From positions 7,440,001 through 7,504,000 of the forward strand of contig NZ_CP031194.1 in assembly GCF_003344965.1 (NCBI RefSeq): a DNA stretch of 64,000 nucleotides. The letters run 5' to 3'. Origin of the DNA: Streptomyces paludis. GTDB lineage: Bacteria > Actinomycetota > Actinomycetes > Streptomycetales > Streptomycetaceae. Made by a program: the position numbers and the translations under genes. This document shows, in pieces, positions 41,505-49,603 of the stretch. Within the stretch, counting starts at the first letter, position 1. Every line of letters starts with the position of its first letter. A model generated the notes under the pieces. That model ran no database searches. It was not told the DNA's origin and was given only the letters and a program-made list of their open reading frames with translations.

Positions 41505-42418
41505 AGGCTCGTCCCCACCGCGCGGCGGGACAGCTGGTTGGCGGAGAGGATCAGGATCAGGCCGATGACCGCCTCGAAGAGACCGATGGCCGCCGCGTAG
41601 CTGAAGTTGTTGGACTCCACACCCGTCCGGTACAGATACGTGGAGATCACATCGGCGGTCGGGTACGTCAGCGGGTTGTAGAGCAGCATGACCTTCTCGA
41701 AGCCGACGGCCATGAACGTCCCGATGTTGAGGATCAGCAGGGTGATCATGGTCGGCCGGATGCCCGGCAGGGTGACGTGCCAGATCTGGCGCCACCGGTT
41801 CGCGCCGTCGATCCGGGCCGCCTCGTACAGATCCTCGTCGATGGTGGTCAGCGCGGCGAGGTAGAGGATGGTGCCCCAGCCCGCGGTCTGCCAGATCTCC
41901 GAACCCACGAAGACGGTACGGAACCAGCCGGGCTCCTGGAGGAAGGCGACCGGCTCCCCGCCGAAGGCCCTGAGCGCCTGGTTGACCGGCCCGTCCGTGG
42001 CGAGCAGCTGCATGGTGATACCCGCGACGATCACGATGGACAGGAAGTGCGGAAGGTACGACACCGACTGCACGAAGCGCTTCAGCGCCCGGCCGCGGAA
42101 CTCGTTGAACAGCAGCGCCAGCACGATCGGCACCGGGAAGCAGAACACCAGGATCAGGGTGCCCAGCCACAGTGTGTTCGTGAACACCTGCCAGAACGTG
42201 GGATCGGCCAGGAACATCCGCACATAGCGCAGTCCCACCCACCGTTCGCCCAGAAGGGAACCGCCCGGCTCGAACCGGCGGAAGGCGATCACATTGCCGA
42301 TCATCGGCAGATAGCGGAACACCAGGAAGAACAGCAGCGGCAGCACCACCAGCGAGTACAGCTGCCAGTCCCGGCGCAGCGCCCGTCGCCAGGAGCGGCC
42401 GGCGGTGGCGGTCGTCAT
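41498..42418 (-). CDS. Carbohydrate ABC transporter permease (LplB-like, CUT1)
   Basis: A 306-residue permease, first gene of the operon. Six helices, starting WQLYSLVVLPLLFFLVFRYLPMIGNVIAFRRF, and the EAA loop DLYEAARIDGANRWRQIWHVTLPGIRPTM. The LplB/YesP signature MLLYNPLTYPTADVISTYLYRTG is present. The start is ATG 42418. The promoter TTGACA-17-TATGTT at 42530-42558 lies about 110 bp upstream, with a CCGAA/TTCGG operator just after the expected transcription start. Confidence 0.9.
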   Translation of the reverse strand: MTTATAGRSWRRALRRDWQLYSLVVLPLLFFLVFRYLPMIGNVIAFRRFEPGGSLLGERWVGLRYVRMFLADPTFWQVFTNTLWLGTLILVFCFPVPIVLALLFNEFRGRALKRFVQSVSYLPHFLSIVIVAGITMQLLATDGPVNQALRAFGGEPVAFLQEPGWFRTVFVGSEIWQTAGWGTILYLAALTTIDEDLYEAARIDGANRWRQIWHVTLPGIRPTMITLLILNIGTFMAVGFEKVMLLYNPLTYPTADVISTYLYRTGVESNNFSYAAAIGLFEAVIGLILILSANQLSRRAVGTSLW

Positions 42419-42504
42419 GATCGGGCCTCCCGTGGCGAATGACGGGGGAAGGGCGGCGCCCTTCCGAACGGCCCGTCAACAGGGTGTGGGGGTCGGGAAG
42501 TTCT

Positions 42505-42558
42505 CCGAATATTTCGGTAATGAAGCGGCAACATATGGGTGGGTGAATCCGATGTCAA
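42505..42558 (-). promoter_or_regulatory. Promoter and operator of the LplB-GH42 operon
   Basis: On the minus strand: -35 TTGACA (42553-42558), 17-bp spacer, -10 TATGTT (42530-42535). The inverted repeat CCGAATATTTCGG (42505-42517) lies about 6-18 bases past the predicted transcription start, a roadblock position. The remaining 310-bp gap also holds GACTC/GAGTC (42588-42602), which may belong to the esterase gene on the other side. Confidence 0.7.
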
Positions 42559-42728
42559 TGGGTTCTGTAGGAAGCCGTGGTGCGTCAGACTCGGTGTGAG
42601 TCGGTATATCTCCCCGGGAACCGGGGGAGTTGTTCTGCTGTCGGCCCGCTGTCGATCCTCGAAAGTTTCCGTCACTCAAGCGTAATAACCGGACGGTTTC
42701 GATCGTCCCCGGCCCGCTGTGAGGTGTC

Positions 42729-43718
42729 ATGCCCGCGTTCGACCTGCCGCTCGACGCACTGGAGAAACACCGCCCCGACCTTGAGGAACCCGCGGATTTC
42801 GACACCTTCTGGCGGGCCACCCTCAAGGAGGCCGGCCGGACCGCCCCGGTGCTGTCCGCGCGGCCGGTCGACAGCGGGCTGCGCCTGGTCGAGACCTGGG
42901 ACGTGACCTTCCGCGGCTTCGCGGGCGAGCCGGTGCGCGCCTGGTACACCCGGCCCGCCCGCGACCCGCTGGCCCGCCCGGCCGTCGTCGAGTACGCGGG
43001 GTACGGCCGCGGCCGCGGCCTGCCGCACGAGCGGCTGACCTGGGCCTGCGCCGGCTACGCCCATCTGCTCATGGACAACCGGGGCCAGGGCGACCAGTAC
43101 GGGAGCGGCGGCGACACCCCCGACCCGCACGCCACGGCGCCGGGCGGTCCCGGACCGGCCGTCCGCGGGCTGCTGGACCCGCACGACTACCACTACCGGC
43201 GGCTGATCACCGACGCCGTACGCGCGGTCGCCGCCCTGCGCGCGCTGCCCGGGGTGGACCGCGCCCGGGTGGCGGCCGTCGGCAACAGCCAGGGCGGCGG
43301 ACTGGCCCTCGCCGTCGCCGGACTCGTCCCCGGCCTCGCGGCGGTCCTGGTCAGCGCGCCCCTGCTGTGCGGCATCCGGCGCGCCCTCGACCTCACCGAC
43401 GCCGGCCCGTACGGCGAGATCGCCGGCTATCTCGCCGTCCACCGGGACGCCGTCGCCGCCGCCCGCCGTACCCTCGGCTATGTCGAGGGCATCTCCTTCG
43501 CCCGCCGGGCCACCGCCCCCGCCCACTTCGGGGTCGGACTGCGCGACACGGTCTGCCCGCCCAGCGGCGCCTACGCCGCGTACAACCGCTACGGCGAACT
43601 CGGCGGACACGACCCGCGCCGGGAGATCCACGCCTACCCGTTCAACCAGCACGAGGGCGGCGACGCCGTACACGTGAGGCGCCAACTCGACTGGCTGGCC
43701 GGGGTCCTGGGACCGTGA
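42729..43718 (+). CDS. Acetyl xylan esterase family hydrolase (AXE1, CE7-like), second copy
   Basis: A 329-residue cytoplasmic esterase, paralogue of the gene at 887-1858 (same length and layout; e.g. both have PADFDxFW near residue 21 and GYGxGRGLPH at 91-100). Catalytic triad: Ser187 in GNSQGG, Asp273 in LRDTVCPPS and His308 in NQHEGG. ATG 42729 follows GAGGTG by 3-4 bases. Lying between the polysaccharide importer operon (divergent) and a rhamnosidase, it probably deacetylates imported pectin or xylan fragments, as YesT/YesY-type esterases do in Bacillus. Confidence 0.87.
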   Translation: MPAFDLPLDALEKHRPDLEEPADFDTFWRATLKEAGRTAPVLSARPVDSGLRLVETWDVTFRGFAGEPVRAWYTRPARDPLARPAVVEYAGYGRGRGLPHERLTWACAGYAHLLMDNRGQGDQYGSGGDTPDPHATAPGGPGPAVRGLLDPHDYHYRRLITDAVRAVAALRALPGVDRARVAAVGNSQGGGLALAVAGLVPGLAAVLVSAPLLCGIRRALDLTDAGPYGEIAGYLAVHRDAVAAARRTLGYVEGISFARRATAPAHFGVGLRDTVCPPSGAYAAYNRYGELGGHDPRREIHAYPFNQHEGGDAVHVRRQLDWLAGVLGP

Positions 43719-43733
43719 GCCGCACCGGAAGCA

Positions 43734-43958
43734 CACCGCACCGACTGGTACCGGGCCGGCTCCGTCACCCACCACTACCTGGACCGCGGCGCCATCGGCA
43801 CCGGATACCGGGCCGCGCCACAGGTGTTCGGGTACGGGGTCGACATGTGGGCGATCTGCGACAGCGCCAACCGCTGTCTGCTCTCCTCCGAAGCGGCCTG
43901 CGCCCGAACGGGTGGTCATCGGCGCAGGCTGTTCCGTCGCGTTCCCGGCCGGCACTAG
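43734..43958 (+). pseudogene. Possible remnant of a cysteine-containing protein between esterase and lipase
   Basis: In the same frame as the esterase, just past its stop, the DNA reads on for about 75 codons to TAG 43956-43958 with biased, protein-like composition (HRTDWYRAGSVTHHYLDRG, then GYRAAPQVFGYGVDMWAICDSANRC). No start codon or ribosome site precedes it. It looks like the C-terminal part of a truncated gene; I do not recognise the family. The last 20 or so codons are less convincing. Alternatively this is an unusually GC3-biased spacer. Confidence 0.35.
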
Positions 43959-43999
43959 GTTGCGGGGCGACCCGATCCCGCCCCGCCCCGAGGACACCG

Positions 44000-44824
44000 A
44001 TGGCCATCCCCGCCCTGGACCACGCGACCACCCGTCACTCCCTCGCCCACGCCTACTGGATGGCCAGAGCGGCCGGACTCGCCGTGCTGGACCCCGCCGG
44101 CATCGAGGCCGAGGCCACCGCCTGGGGCTTCGACGAGGTACGGCACTTCGAGTCGTCCCACCGTATGCCGTTCCCGATCGAGGACACCCAGGCGTACGTC
44201 ATGGCCGGCGACCGTATGATCGTCATCGGTTTCCGGGGCACCGAGGTCCTGAAGATCTACGACTGGCTCACCGACGTCAACACACCGCCCGTGCCCGGAC
44301 CGGCGAACAAGGGCTTCGTCCACTACGGCTTCCACCGGGCCCTGGCGTCCGTCTACCCCGAGATCCGCGACACCGTCCTGAAGCTGCGCACCGGCGGGCA
44401 GAGCGTCTGGTTCACCGGACACAGCCTCGGCGGAGCCCTCGCGATGCTGGCCGGCGCCCGCTTCCACTTCGAGGAGCCGCGCCTGCTGGCCGACGGTGTG
44501 TACACCTTCGGCCAGCCGCGCACCTGCGAACGGCTGCTCGCCGCCGCGCACAACACGGCCTTCAGGAACCGCTGTCACCGCTTCGTCAACAACAACGACA
44601 TCGTCCCCCAGCTCCCTCCCGAGCCGGTCTACACCCATGTCGACGCGGCACACTACTTCGACGCCGACGGCAAGCTCCACGACTCCATGCCGCTGCTGGC
44701 GAGGCTGGCGGACCGGGCCAAAGGGGTGAGCGCCGATCTGTTCGCCCCGGAGACGGACGCGATCAAGGACCACCATCTGAGCAACTACCTGGCCGCGTTC
44801 GAGAAGAACCTCGCCCGGACCTGA
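44000..44824 (+). CDS. Class 3 lipase family protein
   Basis: A 274-residue alpha/beta hydrolase. Lipase_3 features: IVIGFRGTEV (74-83), nucleophile Ser142 in GHSLGG (140-145), TFGQPRTCE (169-177), Asp200 in VNNNDIVPQLP and a late His258/His259 in KDHHLSNYL. No signal peptide is evident, so it is intracellular or exported non-classically. ATG 44000 has GAGGA 5 bases upstream. It is convergent with the rhamnosidase gene (28-bp gap). Substrate unknown; triacylglycerols or other esters are expected. Confidence 0.85.
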   Translation: MAIPALDHATTRHSLAHAYWMARAAGLAVLDPAGIEAEATAWGFDEVRHFESSHRMPFPIEDTQAYVMAGDRMIVIGFRGTEVLKIYDWLTDVNTPPVPGPANKGFVHYGFHRALASVYPEIRDTVLKLRTGGQSVWFTGHSLGGALAMLAGARFHFEEPRLLADGVYTFGQPRTCERLLAAAHNTAFRNRCHRFVNNNDIVPQLPPEPVYTHVDAAHYFDADGKLHDSMPLLARLADRAKGVSADLFAPETDAIKDHHLSNYLAAFEKNLART

Positions 44825-44852
44825 CCGCCGCCCCGCCACCGGCCGTCGGACA

Positions 44853-47507
44853 TCAAACGGCGGCCGGCGGCGGGCCGGGGAAGACCAGACCGGCGGGTAC
44901 GGGCGGCGGATAGGCGGCGGGGGTGAACGGCACCCGGTACTCATGCGTGCCGGAGCCCACGGTCACCGGCGCGGAGCCGTCGGGCAGGAAGACCTCCGCC
45001 GTGGTGTTCGGCGGCACCTCCACCCGGAGCGCGAACATCCCGTCCCTCAGCGTCCACCCCACCGACGCCCGGCCGTACGGCGTCTCGTGCGCGGACCGCG
45101 CCCGGGTCAACTCCCCGCCGGGGCGCGGCCGTACGGTGATACGGCGGTAGCCCGGGGCGGCCGGGGCCAGACCGGCGACCACCCGGTGCAGCCAGTCGGC
45201 CACCGCCCCCAGGGCGTAGTGGTTGAACGAGGTCATCTCACCCGGGTTCACACTGCCGTCCGGCAGCATGCTGTCCCAGCGCTCCCACACCGTCGTCGCG
45301 CCCATCGTCACCGGGTAGAGGAACGACGGGCAGGTCGTCTCCAGCAGCAGCCGGTACGCGAGCTGGACCTCACCGGCATCGGTCAGCGCGTCATTGACCA
45401 GCGGGGTGCCGACGAAGCCGGTACCGATGTGGTAGCCGCCCATGTGCACCAGCTCCGCCAGCCGGGACCCGGCCCGGGCCCGCTGGGCGTCGTCCAGCAG
45501 CTCGAACCGCAGCCCCAGCGCGTACGCGGTCTGCGCGTCGCTGCTGATCCGGCCGTTGGGCGACACATACTCGGCGGCGAACGCCGCGCGTACCTCATCG
45601 GCGAGCTTCCCGTATCTCTCGGCGTCCTCGGGCCGGCCGATCAGCCCGGCCACGAGCGCGGTGACCCGGGCGGAGCGCGCGAAGTGCGCGGTGGCCACCA
45701 GATGACCGTCCGTCTTCGCGTCGCCGGGGCGGTCCGGGGGAGCGCTCGGATCCAGCCAGTCGCCCAACTGCCAGCGGTCCGTCCACAGCAGATCGTCCCC
45801 GGCCAGCTCATGGACCCGGTCGACCCACGCGGTCATCCCCTCGTACTGCCGGGCCAGCAGCTCCAGATCCCCGAACCGCTGGTAGAGCGCCCAGGGCGCG
45901 AGAGTGACGACATCGCCCCAGGCGGCGTTCGCCATGTTCCAGCCCATCGCCGGGTCGGGCACGGTCAGCGGCGGGGTGCGCCCGGGGGAGGCGAGCTGCT
46001 CGGCCGACACATCCCGCAGCCAGGACGCCAGCGTCCCCGAGCAGTCGTACAGATAGGAGGCCGTCGGCGCGAACACCTGGAGATCACCGGTCCAGCCGAG
46101 ACGCTCGTCGCGCTGCGGACAGTCGGTCGGCACATCCAGGAAGTTGCCGCGCATCCCCCAGACGACGTTCTCGTGGAGCCGGTCCAGCAGCGGATGGGAG
46201 CTGTCGAACCAGCCGGTGCGCTCCATGTCGCTGTGCACGACGACGGCCGTCAGATCGCCCTTCTCCAGGGTCCCGGGCCAGCCGCCGATCTCCGCGTACC
46301 GGAAGCCGTGGAACGTGAACGACGGCTCCCACTCCGCACGCCCGCCCGCCGGATCCCGCCGCTCCTCCGAGCCGTCGCAGATGTAGCGGTCCTCGGCCTT
46401 CACCAGCCGCAGCGGACGCACCCCCAGCTCACCGTTCTCCAGCACCTCGGCGTGGCGCAGCACGATCTCGGTCCCGGCGGGCCCCTTCGGCCGGATCCTG
46501 ATCCGCCCCACCAGGTTCTGCCCGAAGTCGACCAGCGTCCGCCCGCTCGGCGAGGTGAGGATCTCGACGGGCTCGACGAGCTGCGTACGGCGGACGGGCG
46601 GGCCGTCCGGGGCGACCAGCCGGGTCCGGTCGAGGGCGGCCACCCGCACGGGCCCCCAGCCGGAGTCGTCGAAGCCGGGCGCCGACCAGCCAGGACGGCT
46701 CAGCCGCGCGTCGAAGACCTCACCGTCGTAGATGCTCGCACCGCGCACCGCACTCGGCGCCGTACACCACTGCCCGTCCGTCCGGACGATCTGCGTGGTG
46801 CCGTCCGCGTACCCGATCTCCAGCTGGAGGAAGAGCCCGCCGCGGTCGCCCCAGATGTCGCGCTTCCCGCCGTCGAAGCCGAGCCGGCCGCGGAACCAGC
46901 CCTCCGCGACCAGCGCGCCGAGCGCGTTGGGCCCCTCGGTGAGCGAGTCCGTGACGTCATGCGTCCGGTAACGCAGCCGGTGGTGGTAGCTCGTCCAGCC
47001 GGGGGCCAGCACCTCGTCGCCGACGACGGAGCCGTTGAGCCACAGCTCGTACACACCGTGCGCGGTCACCCGCAGGCGCGCCCGCGCGATGTCCTTCCCC
47101 ACGGTGAACTCGCGCCGGAACGCCGGGACCGGGTCGCCCTCACCCAGGTGCTCCACCGTGGTGATCAGCTCGGCCGTCCACTCCTCCGGCGAGAGCAGCC
47201 CGGCCTCGACGCCGTACGGCACGCTCCACCCGGTCGCGCGGCCCTCCCGGTCCCACGCCCTGACCTGTACGGTCCGCCGCTCCCGGGAGGCCAGCGGGCT
47301 CGCGGGCCACGGGACGAGGCTCGACTCGTCGCCCTCGATCCGCCCGCTGGTCCAGCCGTCCGAGGTGCGGACCTCGTACGCGCTCTGGTACCAGCCGGCG
47401 GTGTCCGCGTCCCCGCCGCCGATCCGCCAGGAGAGCCGGGGAGCGGCCTCCCCGATGCCGAAGGGCTCGCGGTGGTGCTCGAAACGCAGCGCGGTGATGT
47501 GCGGCAA
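44853..47507 (-). CDS. Alpha-L-rhamnosidase (GH78)
   Basis: An 884-residue cytoplasmic glycosidase that releases rhamnose from rhamnogalacturonan oligomers or plant glycosides. Domain order: N-terminal beta-sandwich (LRFEHHREPFGIGEAAPRLSWRI), carbohydrate-binding beta domain (RARLRVTAHGVYELWLNGSVVGDEVLAPGWTSY), and (alpha/alpha)6 catalytic barrel with DVPTDCPQRDERLGWTGD and TVWERWDSMLPDGSVNPGEMTSFNHYALGAV, holding the acidic catalytic residues, then a C-terminal beta domain. TTG 47507 is preferred: GGGAGGA lies 4-5 bases upstream. The ATG at 47528 has no ribosome site and sits inside a LacI-type palindrome. Confidence 0.9.
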   Translation of the reverse strand: MPHITALRFEHHREPFGIGEAAPRLSWRIGGGDADTAGWYQSAYEVRTSDGWTSGRIEGDESSLVPWPASPLASRERRTVQVRAWDREGRATGWSVPYGVEAGLLSPEEWTAELITTVEHLGEGDPVPAFRREFTVGKDIARARLRVTAHGVYELWLNGSVVGDEVLAPGWTSYHHRLRYRTHDVTDSLTEGPNALGALVAEGWFRGRLGFDGGKRDIWGDRGGLFLQLEIGYADGTTQIVRTDGQWCTAPSAVRGASIYDGEVFDARLSRPGWSAPGFDDSGWGPVRVAALDRTRLVAPDGPPVRRTQLVEPVEILTSPSGRTLVDFGQNLVGRIRIRPKGPAGTEIVLRHAEVLENGELGVRPLRLVKAEDRYICDGSEERRDPAGGRAEWEPSFTFHGFRYAEIGGWPGTLEKGDLTAVVVHSDMERTGWFDSSHPLLDRLHENVVWGMRGNFLDVPTDCPQRDERLGWTGDLQVFAPTASYLYDCSGTLASWLRDVSAEQLASPGRTPPLTVPDPAMGWNMANAAWGDVVTLAPWALYQRFGDLELLARQYEGMTAWVDRVHELAGDDLLWTDRWQLGDWLDPSAPPDRPGDAKTDGHLVATAHFARSARVTALVAGLIGRPEDAERYGKLADEVRAAFAAEYVSPNGRISSDAQTAYALGLRFELLDDAQRARAGSRLAELVHMGGYHIGTGFVGTPLVNDALTDAGEVQLAYRLLLETTCPSFLYPVTMGATTVWERWDSMLPDGSVNPGEMTSFNHYALGAVADWLHRVVAGLAPAAPGYRRITVRPRPGGELTRARSAHETPYGRASVGWTLRDGMFALRVEVPPNTTAEVFLPDGSAPVTVGSGTHEYRVPFTPAAYPPPVPAGLVFPGPPPAAV

Positions 47508-47524
47508 GGGTCCTCCCGGGAAGT

Positions 47525-47544
47525 GCATTGAGACGATTCAATGC
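47525..47544 (-). promoter_or_regulatory. LacI-type operator before the rhamnosidase gene
   Basis: GCATTGAGACGATTCAATGC (47525-47544): 7-bp arms around a 6-bp centre containing the LacI-family CG. It overlaps the more upstream ATG, which argues that this ATG is not the start. No regulator gene is adjacent. Confidence 0.65.
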
Positions 47545-47631
47545 CGCCGGGACAAGCCCTGTCCAGTGGCCGGGAGTGTGTTCTCCACGTCGTCGAGGGG
47601 CCCGGCCGGGCGCCGGGCCGCCCCGGGGTCT

Positions 47632-49398
47632 TCAGGCGCCCATCCGGATCCGCTGGAGGGAGGTGAGCCGGAGCACGAAGGCGAGGGCCAGCGCGGAGGC
47701 GCCGATGCCGAGGACATTGGTGAACTGCGCGAGGAAGATGGCGTCATTGGCGCCGGCGGCGAAGTCCGCCTCGTACCAGGTGCTCATCCCGTCGTTCACG
47801 TACATGACGAAGTAGCCGAGCCAGCACCACCACCAGGCGTTCAGCAGCGACCGCGAGTCGCTCGCCCGGCCGGCGGTCGTCGCCGTCCAGATGTCGTTGG
47901 CGATCCGCTTGGGCATGAAGAGGTTGACGACGGGGATGAACCAGGAGCCGACCGCCAGCCCGATCCCGTGCCGGATACGGCCCGGGGCGAACGCCTCGGC
48001 GTTGAGCCGCATACGGTGGAACCAGAACGACCACGCGATGATCACGCCGAGATGTGCCACCACGTTGAGTGTGTCGGCCACGTCCGTCGCGAACACCAGC
48101 GCGTCGTAGTCCATGATGCCCGCGGTGAGGGCCGTGTCGTCCTCCGCGTCGAGCTGGGAGAACGCGATCTCCAGGACGACGGTCCGGAGCAGCAGGGGCA
48201 GCACGTACAGACAGAGCAGAATGGCCAGGACCGCGGAGAGGCCCCGGGCCGGCCGGACCAGCGGGGGAGGGACGAACGACGGGGTGAAGGCCGGGGCCGG
48301 GAAACCGCCGGAGTGAGCGGTCACCTGGGGCAGGCTGCCCGGATGCGGGGTGGACCACACGGGCGCCGCGGGCGCGTACGTGAGCGGCGGGCCGAAGCCG
48401 GGCACGACGGTCGGCGCCTGGCCGGCCCACTGCGGCTGACTGCCCGTCGCACCGCCGGGCAGGGTGCGGCCCTCCGGGTCCTCGCTGTCCAGCAGCCGTA
48501 CGGCGTGCCTGCCCAGCTCCGCCAGCACCTCGCCCGGCAGCCACGCGCCGCTCCGCGCGGTGTCGGTGCCGCTCTCCATCTCCTCGATCCGCGTCAGCAG
48601 TGTGTCCAGGGTGGGCCGCCCCGCGGGATCCTTCGTCAGACAGTCGGCTATCAGCCCCTGCCACTGCTCGGGCACCCCGGTGAGATCGGCCTCCCCCTCC
48701 GCGATCCGGAAGAGCAGGGAGTGCACCCCGCCCTCGCCGCTCCCGAAGGGCTGCTGTCCCGTCGCGGTGTACGCGAGCACGGCGCCGAGGCAGAAGATGT
48801 CACTGGCGAACGTCACCTGCTCCCCGCGGACTTGCTCGGGCGACATGAAGCCGGGCGAGCCCAGGAGGGCGCCCGTGCCGGTGAGACCGCCGCCGGACTG
48901 CGTGGCCGCGTCGAGGGCGCGCGCGATGCCGAAGTCGATGACCCGGGGCCCGTCGATCGTCACCAGCACATTGGACGGCTTGAGATCGCGGTGTACGAGC
49001 CCCGCGCCGTGGATGGCCCGGAGCGCGTGGACGAGCCCGGTCGCCAGCGCGTGCACGGACTTCGCGGGCAGCGGGCCGTACTGCTTCTCCACCACCTGGG
49101 AGAGCGAGGGTCCGGCGACATAGCCGGTGGCGACCCAGGGCGTCGCCGCTTCGGTGTCGGCGTCCAGCACCGGCGCCGTCCACTCGCCGCCGACCCGCCG
49201 GGCCGCCCGTACCTCCTGCGCGAAGCGCTGCCGGAAGTCGGACCTGCGGGCCAGTTCCTCCTTGACGACCTTGACCGCGACCGTACGGCCGCGGTCGGAA
49301 CGGGCCAGGTACACCCGCCCCATGCCGCCCTCGCCGAGCCTGCCGAGCAGCCGGTAGCCGCCGATCCAGCTCGGATCATTCGGGTCCAACCCATCCAT
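47632..49398 (-). CDS. Ser/Thr protein kinase with C-terminal DUF4328 membrane domain
   Basis: A 588-residue kinase. Kinase domain about 15-275: LGEGGMGRVY (21-30), Lys43, HRDLKPSN (Asp138), DFGIA and SPGFMSPEQ. A Pro-rich linker follows, then from about residue 385 a four- to five-helix membrane region matching DUF4328 (LSAVLAILLCLYVLPLLLRTVVL, WSFWFHRMRLNAEAFAP, GSWFIPVVNLFMPKRIANDIWTAT, WWWCWLGYF). ATG 49398 has GGGAG upstream. It is divergent from a second kinase gene. The membrane part probably senses an envelope signal, but the ligand is unknown. Confidence 0.9.
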   Translation of the reverse strand: MDGLDPNDPSWIGGYRLLGRLGEGGMGRVYLARSDRGRTVAVKVVKEELARRSDFRQRFAQEVRAARRVGGEWTAPVLDADTEAATPWVATGYVAGPSLSQVVEKQYGPLPAKSVHALATGLVHALRAIHGAGLVHRDLKPSNVLVTIDGPRVIDFGIARALDAATQSGGGLTGTGALLGSPGFMSPEQVRGEQVTFASDIFCLGAVLAYTATGQQPFGSGEGGVHSLLFRIAEGEADLTGVPEQWQGLIADCLTKDPAGRPTLDTLLTRIEEMESGTDTARSGAWLPGEVLAELGRHAVRLLDSEDPEGRTLPGGATGSQPQWAGQAPTVVPGFGPPLTYAPAAPVWSTPHPGSLPQVTAHSGGFPAPAFTPSFVPPPLVRPARGLSAVLAILLCLYVLPLLLRTVVLEIAFSQLDAEDDTALTAGIMDYDALVFATDVADTLNVVAHLGVIIAWSFWFHRMRLNAEAFAPGRIRHGIGLAVGSWFIPVVNLFMPKRIANDIWTATTAGRASDSRSLLNAWWWCWLGYFVMYVNDGMSTWYEADFAAGANDAIFLAQFTNVLGIGASALALAFVLRLTSLQRIRMGA

Positions 49399-49603
49399 AC
49401 GTGTGCTCCCTGTGCCCCCGGTGATGCGTCCGCATGAGGATAGGAGACGGGGCGCGAGGGAGTGTCGGTGGCTGCCCCTACTATGAGATCTCCGGCGGAG
49501 TCGAGGGGCTGATGTCCCTTCCGTGGCAAGCGGGTTGGCGGAATGCCGAGCCGACGCCCCCGGAGCGTACATCTGTTGCCGGTTTTCTGGGAGGGCGTGT
49601 TCG

